Origin: Bacillus sp. EAC | Lineage (GTDB): Bacteria > Bacillota > Bacilli > Bacillales > Bacillaceae_G | Assembly: GCF_002156875.1 (NCBI RefSeq) | Contig: NZ_NCSY01000002.1 | Location: 124,001 to 188,000 of the forward strand | Reading direction: 5' to 3' | Length of the DNA: 64,000 bases | Shown: positions 41,655-53,505 of the stretch, in pieces | Position numbering within the stretch: the first letter of the stretch is position 1 | How the letters are laid out: every line of letters starts with the position of its first letter | Translations under genes and position numbers: made by a program | The notes under the pieces: model-generated | Databases searched by the model: none | Told to the model about the DNA's origin: nothing | Seen by the model: only the letters and a program-made list of their open reading frames with translations

Positions 41655-41867
41655 AGAAATCTCCTCTCTATCAACAAATCTTTTTTTATTTATATTTTAT
41701 TCATTCTCATTTCTTTATTATTTATTGTATGCCAAAGCATTCAAGAAATGTGGACCACTTATGTATTTCCCTATTGAATTATGAATATGTAGTATATCAA
41801 ATAAAACAAATACAAAGAAAAAAGAATACTCTCTCTTTTCTTTGTATTTCATGTAGCTATATCGTTC

Positions 41868-44726
<2,859 letters not shown>

Positions 44727-44740
44727 ACTTTTCAAATTCC

Positions 44741-46726
44741 TCACCTCTCAGCTTTTAACTCTAATATTAAGTCACGAAGTTCTGTTGCTCGTTCGAAATC
44801 GAGCGCCTTCGCTGCATCCTTCATCTCCATTTCAATTGATTGAATGAATAGATGACGTTCTTTTTTGTTCATTTTTGCATATTTAGCGCCAAGGCCATTT
44901 TCATAAACTTCTTCATCTCCAGCATCTGAAGTCGCTCGAATGACATCTCGTACTTGTTTAATAATTGTTTTTGGCGTAATTCCATGTTCTATATTATAAG
45001 CCTCTTGAATTTCGCGTCGACGTTTTGTTTCTTCAATTGCGATATTCATCGAATTCGTCATCTTATCCGCATACATAATAACATGACCATTTGAATTCCT
45101 TGCTGCGCGGCCGATTGTTTGAATTAATGAGCGCTCAGAACGTAGGAATCCTTCTTTATCCGCATCTAAAATGGCAACTAAAGAAACCTCTGGAATATCT
45201 ATACCTTCACGTAATAAGTTAATTCCAATTAAAACATCATATTTACCTAATCGAAGGTCGCGAATAATTTCAATACGCTCAAGCGTTTTAATTTCAGAAT
45301 GTAAGTAGTTTACTTTAATGCCAATTTCTTTCAAATAATCCGTTAAATCCTCAGACATTTTTTTCGTAAGAGTAGTGATTAACACTCTTTCATTTTTAGC
45401 TGTACGATTTCGTAGCTCATCAATTAAATCATCTATTTGGCCTTCGATTGGACGTATGTCAATTGTCGGATCTAATAGACCAGTAGGACGAATAATTTGT
45501 TCTACTCTTTCTGGACATAAATCTAACTCATACGGTCCTGGAGTAGCAGTGACATAAATAGTTTGTTGTACCTTGTCTTCAAACTCTTGAAATTTTAAAG
45601 GGCGATTATCTAAAGCAGATGGTAGACGGAATCCGTGATCGACTAATACTTGTTTTCTAGCTTGGTCACCGTTAAACATTCCTCGAATTTGAGGTACCGT
45701 AACATGCGACTCGTCGATTACCATTAAGAAATCTTCAGGAAAGTAATCTAATAAAGTATAAGGTGTTGAACCTGGTGGTCTTAATGTCAAATGACGGGAA
45801 TAATTTTCAATTCCTGAACAAAATCCCATTTCATTCATCATCTCTAAATCATATCTTGTACGCTGTTCTAGTCTTTGAGCTTCTAATAATTTTCCGTTCT
45901 CTTTCATTATTTTTAAACGCTCTTCTAGTTCAGCTTCAATATTCTTAATCGCAACTTTCATTTTTTCTTCACGTGTTACGAAGTGGGAAGCCGGGAAGAT
46001 TGCTACATGATCTCGATCTCCTAGAATCTCGCCAGTTAATGCGTCCACTTCTCGAATCCTCTCAATTTCATCACCAAAAAATTCCACACGAATACAGTGC
46101 TCATCTCGAGAGGCCGGGAAAATTTCGACCACATCGCCACGAACTCGAAACGTACCACGCGAGAAGTCAATATCATTACGTGCATACTGAATATCTACTA
46201 ATTTATGCAATAAGTCATCTCTACTAATTTCCATTCCATTTCGCAATGAACAGACTAACTCACGATATTCTTCTGGATTACCTAAACCGTAAATACATGA
46301 AACACTCGCAACAATAATAACGTCCTGTCTTTCAAAAAGGGAGGAAGTAGCAGAGTGGCGTAATTTATCAATTTCATCATTAATACTAGAATCTTTTTCA
46401 ATATACGTATCCGTTTGAGGTACATACGCTTCCGGTTGAAAGTAATCATAGTAACTTACAAAGTATTCAACTGCATTATTTGGAAAAAACTCTTTTAATT
46501 CACTATATAATTGTCCAGCAAGTGTTTTATTGTGAGCAAAAACTAATGTTGGTTTACCTATTTCCTTAATTACATTTGAAATGGTAAAAGTTTTCCCCGT
46601 ACCTGTTGCTCCTAATAACACCTGATGCTTTTTACCATTTTTAACTCCATCCACAAGTTCTCTTATCGCATTCGGCTGATCGCCTTGTGGTGAATAATTA
46701 GAAACTATCTCGAAACTCTGCTCCAT
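44741..46726 (-). CDS. uvrB: excinuclease ABC subunit B
   Basis: 661 residues, the B. subtilis length, from the ATG with GGAGG at 8 nt. Walker [18 protein letters not shown], the beta-hairpin region [28 protein letters not shown], the helicase motif [16 protein letters not shown] and the C-terminal UVR domain ([22 protein letters not shown]) are present. It loads on damage from UvrA and recruits UvrC. Predicted LexA control. Confidence 0.97.
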   Translation of the reverse strand: MEQSFEIVSNYSPQGDQPNAIRELVDGVKNGKKHQVLLGATGTGKTFTISNVIKEIGKPTLVFAHNKTLAGQLYSELKEFFPNNAVEYFVSYYDYFQPEAYVPQTDTYIEKDSSINDEIDKLRHSATSSLFERQDVIIVASVSCIYGLGNPEEYRELVCSLRNGMEISRDDLLHKLVDIQYARNDIDFSRGTFRVRGDVVEIFPASRDEHCIRVEFFGDEIERIREVDALTGEILGDRDHVAIFPASHFVTREEKMKVAIKNIEAELEERLKIMKENGKLLEAQRLEQRTRYDLEMMNEMGFCSGIENYSRHLTLRPPGSTPYTLLDYFPEDFLMVIDESHVTVPQIRGMFNGDQARKQVLVDHGFRLPSALDNRPLKFQEFEDKVQQTIYVTATPGPYELDLCPERVEQIIRPTGLLDPTIDIRPIEGQIDDLIDELRNRTAKNERVLITTLTKKMSEDLTDYLKEIGIKVNYLHSEIKTLERIEIIRDLRLGKYDVLIGINLLREGIDIPEVSLVAILDADKEGFLRSERSLIQTIGRAARNSNGHVIMYADKMTNSMNIAIEETKRRREIQEAYNIEHGITPKTIIKQVRDVIRATSDAGDEEVYENGLGAKYAKMNKKERHLFIQSIEMEMKDAAKALDFERATELRDLILELKAER

Positions 46727-46799
46727 CTTCTCCGCCTCCATTTCCAAAACATACCTATCCTTCTATTTTACCACAAAATTGTAAAAATCAATCAAAAAC

Positions 46800-46888
46800 A
46801 GAACAAATGTACTTTAATTTTTAACTCCAATTTAATATTATCTAGGTTTAAGTGAGAATTCAAGTTATTAAACAAGAACGTACATTCT
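46800..46888 (-). promoter_or_regulatory. two LexA-like boxes upstream of uvrB
   Basis: AGAACAAATGTACT (46800-46813) and AGAACGTACATTCT (46875-46888) each match the Bacillus LexA core GAAC-N4-GTTC with one core mismatch. The uvrBA operon is a known LexA target in Bacillus, so the pair is plausible. Confidence 0.5.
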
Positions 46889-46922
46889 TTCGAACTTCAC
46901 TTTACTGATTCTATTAATAAAA

Positions 46923-46963
46923 AAACCTAGTCTTGATGGTTTAAAAATCATCAGACTAGGTTT
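46923..46963 (-). terminator. terminator of the YtrA-type ABC operon
   Basis: AAACCTAGTC / GACTAGGTTT with extra TGATG/CATCA pairing inside, followed on the minus strand by TTTTATT. Directly after the last gene. Confidence 0.85.
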
Positions 46964-46968
46964 CTATT

Positions 46969-48246
46969 TTATTGAATCCTTAAATCATAAAAATATAATT
47001 TTTTTACTAATTCCATATTATGTTCTTTTGTATTTTTTAATTTTACTCTTCCTTCATAAATAACCTTTCCATCACTCAAATCAATTATAATGACCATGCC
47101 ATTACTACTACTTACTGATTCACCTGTAGAAGTTGGATACATATATAATTTACCTTTTAAAATCATATTGTTTATCATTGTTTCTTTTTTCTGTAGTGGA
47201 ATATTTATTTTTATTGGTTCTCCATCAAGCATTTTTCTTTCGAGACTATATTTTAAAACTGTTTGTCCCTTATCATTACGATTGACGATGTATAGGAAAT
47301 TACTATCCAGCATCAATTCACTTTGTTTTGCAATCTCTAGTTGTTCTTTTGATAAGTTTAATGGCTCATCTTTTCCAGTTTTCATGTTAATTACATGCAA
47401 ATCACTTCTAATTAGTTCTGAAGTTGAATCTCCGTTTTGTTGAACAGTATTCTTTGATTCCATCTCCATATAAACAAAATAGTTATTTGGTTGAGTTGGA
47501 TCCGATGAACCTGTAGTTTGTACGTCAGTATGAATATTGCCTTCATTTTTAGATAGGTTAAATACTTTCGTTTCAACAATTTTCTTTTGACTTACATTGA
47601 TTCGATACATAACGCGTTCATTTTGGTCAACAACTTCATTCATATTACCATTATGATTATCGCTAAAATTGGTCTTATTTTGATACGTCGTTACTACAAT
47701 CTCTTTTCCAATTAATTGAATGTCTTCTACGTTTATATATGAGTATTCCTCTTCTTTAGGGATATCTAATTTAAACTTAAAGCGATCTTTATTTTGACGG
47801 TCCATCCCATCAATATATAGTTTATACCCATTATTTTTTTCATTATATCCTGCATGTTTCCCTCTCGCATCAGCATACCAAATATAATTTTTATCAATGT
47901 AAAACCCAGACGACAAGGTTTTTCCGCGCATATAATTTTTTTCTTCTTTTTGCAAATCATTTAGTTTCTGAATCTCAAAAAAATTAGTATTAAACTGATC
48001 AAAAATTAGATTACTATTACGATACTCACTCCCAGATGTCGTAATCCTTAAATTATTATCAATACCATTTTTATTATACCCTGCATTTAGTACAATGTTT
48101 TTTACTTCCTTCGAATTTCCTTTTTCTGTTGCTAAATAGAAATTAGGTTGTTTGCTTTCAGATGTTGCAACCTTTGTATAAAAGATACCAAGGCTGAGAG
48201 TAGTCACAGCTGCGATTACGGCCATATTACGATAACGTTTCATCAT
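46969..48246 (-). CDS. membrane-anchored extracellular protein, probable beta-propeller, unknown
   Basis: 425 residues. An N-terminal hydrophobic helix (about 6-24, AVIAAVTTLSLGIFY) acts as signal anchor; no lipobox Cys. The rest is rich in aromatic-ended beta strands of about 40-50 residues (GFYIDKNYIWYADA, YKLYIDGMDRQN, KKIVETKVFNLSK, LHVINMKTGKDEPLN, MVIIIDLSDGKVIYEG), the pattern of a beta-propeller. No enzyme motif was recognised. It ends an operon with a GntR regulator, an ABC ATPase and a permease, 10 bp after the permease, so it is a probable accessory or sensor for that transporter. Confidence 0.7.
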   Translation of the reverse strand: MMKRYRNMAVIAAVTTLSLGIFYTKVATSESKQPNFYLATEKGNSKEVKNIVLNAGYNKNGIDNNLRITTSGSEYRNSNLIFDQFNTNFFEIQKLNDLQKEEKNYMRGKTLSSGFYIDKNYIWYADARGKHAGYNEKNNGYKLYIDGMDRQNKDRFKFKLDIPKEEEYSYINVEDIQLIGKEIVVTTYQNKTNFSDNHNGNMNEVVDQNERVMYRINVSQKKIVETKVFNLSKNEGNIHTDVQTTGSSDPTQPNNYFVYMEMESKNTVQQNGDSTSELIRSDLHVINMKTGKDEPLNLSKEQLEIAKQSELMLDSNFLYIVNRNDKGQTVLKYSLERKMLDGEPIKINIPLQKKETMINNMILKGKLYMYPTSTGESVSSSNGMVIIIDLSDGKVIYEGRVKLKNTKEHNMELVKKLYFYDLRIQ

Positions 48247-48256
48247 GTCTCCTCCT

Positions 48257-49105
48257 TTATACCGATACTTTATTCTTTAATAAAAATTTACTTAGTAAGA
48301 TTGAAGTTAGCGTAATTAAAACGATTAAACCTAATTCAATGAAAAATACCTCAATCGGATAAAATGAGAATCCGCCATTATTTACAAATACTAGATCATT
48401 TAATAAAATTGGTGAGATTAAAACAAACACAATGGCAATCGCATATAAAATACCGAACACGATCCCTTTCCATCGGTAGCTTCTTTCTAATAAGATAGCA
48501 GTAAAAATAACGAAGACTGATGCCATTCCTGCTCCGTATGATAGTAGAAACTGTACAAAACTTCCTGGCAATACAATTCCATAAAATTGGTTATTTATTA
48601 TTAAATCGACTGTATTGACTTTTGCAAGCAGTTCACTAGGCACTATACTTTGAAATACACTTATTTCAATCGGTAAAATAATCAATTGAAAAGCAAGTAA
48701 ACTTAAGACCATGATCATAATTGTCGTTGCTTTCGCATAATAAATCGTCATTCTTGAAGTTGGTAACATGAATAAGCGATAAATAAATGTGTTTTTCCCA
48801 AAATAATCTCGATACCAAATGATAAAGATATAAAGCATCATCAATGCTACACAGATTGCTATTGGAGCAACGAATAATAAATGCCTTGTTACATGATTAA
48901 AACTTAATAAACCATTTGATTCAATGAATGCCTCTGTTGCTTTAATGGAGCTTGCATAATTTGCGTCTTTTGCTGTTGCCATATAGTTAGATTTCACTAA
49001 AAACAAACTTACAAACTGAGAAATAGCCGTTAAAATTAATAACCCAATATATAATTTACTGAATCGATTGATTTCAAAATTAACAAGTTTTATAAAACGA
49101 TTCAT
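48257..49105 (-). CDS. ABC transporter permease
   Basis: 282 residues and six membrane segments. The long loop between segments 1 and 2 is typical of ABC-2-type permeases. Its start overlaps the ATPase stop by four bases. With the ATPase it should form an exporter, possibly of peptide or lipid type as in other YtrA-controlled systems; the substrate is not shown. Confidence 0.85.
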   Translation of the reverse strand: MNRFIKLVNFEINRFSKLYIGLLILTAISQFVSLFLVKSNYMATAKDANYASSIKATEAFIESNGLLSFNHVTRHLLFVAPIAICVALMMLYIFIIWYRDYFGKNTFIYRLFMLPTSRMTIYYAKATTIMIMVLSLLAFQLIILPIEISVFQSIVPSELLAKVNTVDLIINNQFYGIVLPGSFVQFLLSYGAGMASVFVIFTAILLERSYRWKGIVFGILYAIAIVFVLISPILLNDLVFVNNGGFSFYPIEVFFIELGLIVLITLTSILLSKFLLKNKVSV

Positions 49106-49791
49106 GATTGGTACACCTCTCTCATAACGTCAATCACTGACTTACCTTCTTCTAATCGTAATTCTTCTGTATAAAATTCTTTTAATATTTCTCCATTGTC
49201 TAATAGAATAACTTTATCGATTAAATGTTCAATATCATTAATTTCATGAGTTGTTATAATTACCCCTCTGTCTTCTATTAGATGACTTGTAAATACTTTT
49301 GCGATTTGCTCCCTACTAAACATATCTATTCCTGAAAAAGGTTCATCCATCAAGACATAATCCACATCTAATCCAAGTCCAAATAGTAGATTTGCTTTTG
49401 CAGAGTTCCCTTTTGAAAGCTCACCTAATTTATCCTCTTTATTTAATTTAAAAAAGCCTAATAACTCTTCAGCACGATCTTTATTCCAATTCAGATAAAA
49501 ATCTTCCATAAAATGTATCGCTTCACCTACTGTAAAGTTTGGAAGCATCGTTAATGTATCAGGAATAAATGTAATATTTTCATACATCGAATGATGGATT
49601 TGCTTTTCATCAATCAATACTTCACCTTGATCAATTGGAGTAATACCCATAATTGCTTTCATTGTTGTTGATTTCCCCACACCATTAATCCCGATTAGAC
49701 ATGTGATTTCTCCTTTATTTGCTGTAAAAGAGACGTTGCGAAGAACATTTTTACGACCATATTTTTTTGACACATTTTTCACTTCAATCAT
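49102..49791 (-). CDS. ABC transporter ATP-binding protein (YtrB/E-like)
   Basis: 229 residues. Walker A is LIGINGVGKSTTMKAI, signature LSKGNSAKANLL in place of LSGGQ, Walker B DVDYVLMDEPFSGIDM, and switch His in VIITTHEINDIEHL. The variant signature is shared by several ABC-2 exporters. It overlaps the gntR-type gene by four bases and the permease by four. Confidence 0.92.
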   Translation of the reverse strand: MIEVKNVSKKYGRKNVLRNVSFTANKGEITCLIGINGVGKSTTMKAIMGITPIDQGEVLIDEKQIHHSMYENITFIPDTLTMLPNFTVGEAIHFMEDFYLNWNKDRAEELLGFFKLNKEDKLGELSKGNSAKANLLFGLGLDVDYVLMDEPFSGIDMFSREQIAKVFTSHLIEDRGVIITTHEINDIEHLIDKVILLDNGEILKEFYTEELRLEEGKSVIDVMREVYQS

Positions 49792-50180
49792 TTTTGTTCT
49801 CCTTTCGACTTCGATATTTTTTTCTCATAATTTTGCTTAACCATTTCTAGCAATTCATTAACTGGAACATTAATGACTTTAATTGAATCAACGAACTCAT
49901 TAACTGCTTCCATTATTAATTCATTTCTTACGCCGTTTAATATATTGCTATCTGTCGTAACTTTACTTGGAAAATTTCGTTCAGTTGTAATCAATCCTTG
50001 TTCCTCCATTTCCTTGTACGCTTTTTGCACAGTATTTGGATTTATATTAAATTGAACTGCCAGTTCTCTTCTTGATGGTATTTCCTGTCCTGCCTCTAAT
50101 AGTCCTTTTGCAATTTTTTGCTTAAAGTTCCTAACGACCTGTAGATAAACCGGCTCGCGATTATTCACATTAAACTCCAT
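49788..50180 (-). CDS. YtrA-subfamily GntR transcriptional regulator
   Basis: 130 residues: a GntR winged helix (about 10-78, YLQVVRNFKQKIAKGLLEAG and NPNTVQKAYKEMEEQGLI) with only a short C-terminal dimerisation helix, the YtrA form. It represses its own ABC operon in characterised cases; the operator at 50256-50277 sits on the promoter. Ribosome site AGGAGGTGG. Confidence 0.93.
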   Translation of the reverse strand: MEFNVNNREPVYLQVVRNFKQKIAKGLLEAGQEIPSRRELAVQFNINPNTVQKAYKEMEEQGLITTERNFPSKVTTDSNILNGVRNELIMEAVNEFVDSIKVINVPVNELLEMVKQNYEKKISKSKGEQK

Positions 50181-50255
50181 CAGTCCACCTCCTACTTAGA
50201 TGATAATCTTTCGATATCACACGTGTGTGTACTACTTAGTTCATACACCTTATAC

Positions 50256-50289
50256 GTGTACTATACATGTAATACACTAAACTTGTCAA
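50256..50289 (-). promoter_or_regulatory. promoter and operator of the YtrA-type operon
   Basis: Minus strand TTGACA (50284-50289), 18-nt spacer, TATAGT (50260-50265). A near-perfect inverted repeat GTGTATTA-N6-TAGTACAC (50256-50277) covers the -10 and spacer, 7 of 8 positions paired. This matches the type of site used by YtrA regulators. Confidence 0.75.
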
Positions 50290-50305
50290 ACGCAAAAATA
50301 AAAAA

Positions 50306-50343
50306 AGACATTCATTATTTTCGTTCATAAATAATGAATGTCT
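50306..50343 (-). terminator. terminator of the SigY-like cassette
   Basis: Perfect 14-bp stem AGACATTCATTATT / AATAATGAATGTCT with 10-nt loop, T-run on the minus strand. Confidence 0.9.
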
Positions 50344-50349
50344 CTTTAA

Positions 50350-50847
50350 TTAGCGATACTTTCTTGATTTCAACATATAAAAAACGAGCGTAATGAAAAT
50401 ACAAATAACAAAGAAAATCATCACATAATTATCTAACTGGTTCACTGTATTCAATGCATTTTGTACAACTGACCAAAGTAAATATGAAATCAAAATGATT
50501 ACCTCAAACTTTAAAAAAGACATCATTTTCAATGCCAATTTATATTGTCTTTCCGCATTTTGCTCTGTAATTTTTACAATATAATTAAACTTATGTGGAA
50601 TTGATTGTGTTTTAGAATACAAGAAATAGATTAGCAATCCAACTCCCCAAAGTATAAAAATGAACCACTTTGGACCCCAATTGTCTACATCCCCCATAAA
50701 GTTAAAATGTATTGGAATTCGGTTTGGCAATTTATGATAAATGAACACTATATAAATAGCTGACAATCCAATCAATAGTAAGGAAAGACGATTTATCAAT
50801 TTTTGAAACGAATTTTCTTGTATTTTTATTATCGGTCTATTTTCCAT
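50350..50847 (-). CDS. DUF1648-containing membrane protein
   Basis: 165 residues and four hydrophobic segments. The DUF1648 motif LPNRIPIHFNFMGDVDNWGPK lies at about 41-61, between segments 1 and 2. The domain occurs at the N-terminus of SdpI-type immunity proteins and in many uncharacterised proteins. It is the fourth gene of the sigma-factor cassette, in place of B. subtilis yxlE/F/G. A role in toxin immunity or envelope maintenance is only suggested by the domain. Confidence 0.8.
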   Translation of the reverse strand: MENRPIIKIQENSFQKLINRLSLLLIGLSAIYIVFIYHKLPNRIPIHFNFMGDVDNWGPKWFIFILWGVGLLIYFLYSKTQSIPHKFNYIVKITEQNAERQYKLALKMMSFLKFEVIILISYLLWSVVQNALNTVNQLDNYVMIFFVICIFITLVFYMLKSRKYR

Positions 50848-50863
50848 ATTAAGCCCCCACTTT

Positions 50864-51070
50864 CTATTTAATGCTAGCTTTACGATCTTTTCTTACAACG
50901 AATAAATAGAAAAAAATACTTGGCCAAGGAAATTGAATAATTCCTAATAGACCCCATAACCACGCTGAACGATTACGCTTTTTCGCTTTTGTAAACAGCG
51001 TAATACTTTGTATCATTAAAATAGTAAATACAACTATTAGTAGTGCAATATTCATGGCTGTCCATTCCAT
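50864..51070 (-). CDS. yxlD: small membrane protein, YxlD-like
   Basis: 68 residues with two hydrophobic segments around a basic turn (IQSITLFTKAKKRNRSAWLWG, then IIQFPWPSIFFYLFVVRKD), the PLDc-N-type hairpin seen in YxlD. In B. subtilis YxlD helps YxlC to keep SigY inactive. It starts 1 bp after the yxlC-like stop. Confidence 0.75.
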   Translation of the reverse strand: MEWTAMNIALLIVVFTILMIQSITLFTKAKKRNRSAWLWGLLGIIQFPWPSIFFYLFVVRKDRKASIK

Positions 51071-51071
51071 T

Positions 51072-51374
51072 TTATAGCCACTCCTTTTTCAACTTCTTTT
51101 TATCTCTACTAAAAATAAATGGCAACACGATAAACCCTATTACTTGGATAATAATAATACTTGCTGGCGTTTCAAAGGCAACTAAAATAGTACCTATGAA
51201 CAGGCTACATGCAACACAAATGAATAGAATTAGTTCTCTAAAAAAGGCCGCTCTTTTTTGTTCTTCATGCATTTTAATTTTCTGTGTAAGCGAACTGATT
51301 GAGGGTTCTGGAACGTCTATTAAATCGTCTATCTGATTCAAAATTGAAACAAATTCATTCGTTTTCTTATTCAT
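51072..51374 (-). CDS. yxlC: YxlC-like anti-sigma factor
   Basis: 100 residues. The N-terminal 45 residues are hydrophilic and helical (VSILNQIDDLIDVPEPSISS), and two membrane segments follow at about 46-66 and 70-88. Its start overlaps the sigma-factor stop. By position, size and topology it matches YxlC, the negative regulator of SigY. Confidence 0.75.
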   Translation of the reverse strand: MNKKTNEFVSILNQIDDLIDVPEPSISSLTQKIKMHEEQKRAAFFRELILFICVACSLFIGTILVAFETPASIIIIQVIGFIVLPFIFSRDKKKLKKEWL

Positions 51375-51906
51375 ACTTCAGAAGCTCCTCTCTTATTTCT
51401 TTCATTCCATTATGAATTCTTGATTTGACGGTTCCTTCACGAATTCCCATCATATTTCCTATCTCTTCATTTGTGTAACCGTAATAATGCTTTAACAAAA
51501 TTGCCGTACGCACTTCAGATTTTAATTTCTCGAATCCATCCATCACATCATTCCATTCAAAACCCTTGTAAGACAATTGCCATTGTAGAGAACGTGATAA
51601 TTGTTCTTTCTCACTCTTTTGCCAAAACCATTCACGTTTCTTCTTTCTTTGTTGATCTAAATAAATTCTAGTCGCAATCGTAATTAGCCAAGTTGAGAAC
51701 TTTGACTGACCGTTATATTTAGAAATATTATCAAACCCCTTCAACATCGTATCTTGAACAAGATCTTCTGCCGATTGTGGATTCAATGTCATTTTTAATA
51801 CGAATTTATATAGAAAGGAATAGTGGGTTTGGAATAGTTTAGCGAATGCTTCTTGATTACCCTTTTGTGCAAGTTTGATAATCTCTTGCTCATTTAGTGA
51901 ATCCAT
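51367..51906 (-). CDS. sigY: ECF RNA polymerase sigma factor, SigY-like
   Basis: 179 residues. Region 2 (about 17-85) holds LFQTHYSFLYKFVLKMT, AEDLVQDTMLKGFDNI and the -10 recognition helix STWLITIATRIYLDQQRKK. Region 4 (about 115-175) has VRTAILLKHYYGYTNEEIGNMMGIREGTVKSRIHNG. The gene order sigma - YxlC-like - YxlD-like is the B. subtilis sigY order, and an ECF promoter TGAACG-N16-CGTATA lies upstream. Confidence 0.88.
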   Translation of the reverse strand: MDSLNEQEIIKLAQKGNQEAFAKLFQTHYSFLYKFVLKMTLNPQSAEDLVQDTMLKGFDNISKYNGQSKFSTWLITIATRIYLDQQRKKKREWFWQKSEKEQLSRSLQWQLSYKGFEWNDVMDGFEKLKSEVRTAILLKHYYGYTNEEIGNMMGIREGTVKSRIHNGMKEIREELLKYE

Positions 51907-51947
51907 TTCTTCCTCCCCACATTTTTTTTCGTTTAAGTTTCATATCT

Positions 51948-51975
51948 TATACGAATAACTTCCACAAATCGTTCA
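51948..51975 (-). promoter_or_regulatory. predicted SigY-type autoregulatory promoter
   Basis: Minus strand TGAACG (51970-51975), 16-nt spacer, CGTATA (51948-51953), about 40 bp before the sigma gene. ECF sigma factors of the SigY type use a TGAAC -35, and most control their own operon. Confidence 0.7.
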
Positions 51976-52279
51976 TTTTTCTTTTTAATTTTTTTATAAA
52001 AAATTCCCTAACGAATATAAAAAGGGAAACTAATTTACTATTATACTCTTACAACTACTTTTATTTTTATCTTTAACACTTCCTGCTATGTCCTCGTAAT
52101 CAAAAGTATAGTTTTAATTTTTAGCCACTTTTTATTTAGCTTTCGCTTCATTTACATTAATCCTGTTCGGTGAATTTATCCTTTTCGCATTTAAGTTTAT
52201 CAGTAGGAATTACATCAATAATTTCATCATGGCACAAATAAAAAAGAAGGATAAAAAAATTTATCCTTCTTTCTTTTAT
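51976..52279. other. intergenic region with terminator of the mhq-type operon
   Basis: About 300 bp. It holds the terminator at 52243-52272 and a weaker hairpin TTCCCT...AGGGAA near 52003-52028, whose minus-strand side is followed by T's. Otherwise AT-rich, no ORF. Confidence 0.55.
52243..52272 (-). terminator. terminator after the flavin-reductase-like gene
   Basis: AAAGAAGGATAAA / TTTATCCTTCTTT, 13-bp stem with 4-nt loop. Confidence 0.85.
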
Positions 52280-52885
52280 TTATCTCGGACGCTCTATTGT
52301 AAAAATCTCGCCAACCTTCGCGTAATTATCTCCTGCAAGCCTGCTTACAGCTCTTAATCCATTCGGATCAATTCGACCATTTGAATAAATTTCTTCATTC
52401 ACATGATAATAAACAACCTTACCAATCAACAAATCACAACCTTCGTTATTGACACCTAGCGGAATAACTTGTTCGAGTTGGCATTCTAAACGAATTTTTG
52501 CTTCTTTTATGCCGGGAACTGAAACCTTCACACTTTCCGTAGGAGTTAATCCTGCTAGTTGAATTTCACTCTCGTCTGGTGGTAAAGCTGCCGCTGTTTT
52601 GTTTATTGCCTCAACATTAGATTCATCTACGATATGAACAACAAATTCATTCTTCTCAATTGCATTTCTTGCTGTATCTTTTTGTTTTCCATTTTGTCTT
52701 TGCACAGAAATGGAAATCATAGGCGGATTTGCAGTGACGATGTTGAAATAACTAAATGGTGCACCATTTAATACTCCTTCATTCGATTCAGTTGTTACAA
52801 AAGCGATTGGTCTAGGAATAATTCCACCAATTAGAAACTTATAATTATCGCGTTCACTTAATTCATTTGGAGAAAATGATTGCAT
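52280..52885 (-). CDS. flavin reductase-family FMN-binding protein (YwrF-like)
   Basis: 201 residues, split-barrel flavoprotein fold. Family features are FLIGGIIPRPIAFVTTESNEG near residue 17, APFSYFNIVTANPPMISISV near 42 and the C-terminal LGRDNY-like RLAGDNYAKV. It should bind FMN and reduce flavin or a quinone-like compound. It ends an operon mhqR-mhqO-mhqD-like genes, so a detoxification role is likely. Ribosome site AGAGGTGG. Confidence 0.85.
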   Translation of the reverse strand: MQSFSPNELSERDNYKFLIGGIIPRPIAFVTTESNEGVLNGAPFSYFNIVTANPPMISISVQRQNGKQKDTARNAIEKNEFVVHIVDESNVEAINKTAAALPPDESEIQLAGLTPTESVKVSVPGIKEAKIRLECQLEQVIPLGVNNEGCDLLIGKVVYYHVNEEIYSNGRIDPNGLRAVSRLAGDNYAKVGEIFTIERPR

Positions 52886-52896
52886 TCTTCCACCTC

Positions 52897-53505
52897 TTAA
52901 AAGTTTTTTTCATACCAACTAGCTGCTGTTTCAATTTCAGTTCTTGTTAAGCTATGTCCATTATTTTCCCAATGAACTTCTACATCAGCACCTGCACCAT
53001 TTAATAGTGACGCCAGCTCTTCAGTTTCTTGAGGTAAACAAATAGGATCATTTTTACCTGCACCAATAAAGATAGCTACATCCTTCATTTTAGGCAAATC
53101 AAGGCTTCGAATTGGCACCATAGGATGTAATAGCATTGCACCCTTCAATACATTTTCATAATGGAAAAGTAAGCTTCCAGCAATATTAGCGCCATTAGAA
53201 TAGCCGATAGCAATCACATTATTAGCATTAAATCCGTGTTCAACTGATGCCGTATCAATAAATTCTTTTAATTCTTTCGTTCGGAAAATTAAATCTTCCT
53301 CATCAAATACTCCTTCAGCTAATCTTTTAAAGAAACGGGGCATCCCATTTTCACTTACATTTCCTCTAACTGATAGTACTGATGCTTCATCATCAATCAT
53401 ACCAGCAATCGGTAATAAATCATGCTCATTCCCACCAGTACCATGCAGTAATAAGAATGTTGGTTTATTTTGGTCTTTCCCTTTAATAAATACGTGCTTC
53501 ATCAT
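52897..53505 (-). CDS. mhqD: MhqD-like carboxylesterase
   Basis: 202 residues, alpha/beta hydrolase. The Ser is in AIGYSNGANIAGSLL (about 108), the Asp in IFIGAGKNDPIC (about 158), and the His in NNGHSLTRTE (about 187); oxyanion LLHGTGGNEHDLLP is at the N-terminus. B. subtilis MhqD belongs to the MhqR regulon induced by methylhydroquinone. It follows the ring-cleavage dioxygenase with no gap. Confidence 0.9.
   Translation of the reverse strand: MMKHVFIKGKDQNKPTFLLLHGTGGNEHDLLPIAGMIDDEASVLSVRGNVSENGMPRFFKRLAEGVFDEEDLIFRTKELKEFIDTASVEHGFNANNVIAIGYSNGANIAGSLLFHYENVLKGAMLLHPMVPIRSLDLPKMKDVAIFIGAGKNDPICLPQETEELASLLNGAGADVEVHWENNGHSLTRTEIETAASWYEKNF

Noticed and set aside
49102-51906. ABC operon as part of the SigY cassette (yxlF/yxlG equivalents)
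   Set aside because: It has its own promoter, YtrA-type operator and regulator, and a strong terminator (50306-50343) separates the two.
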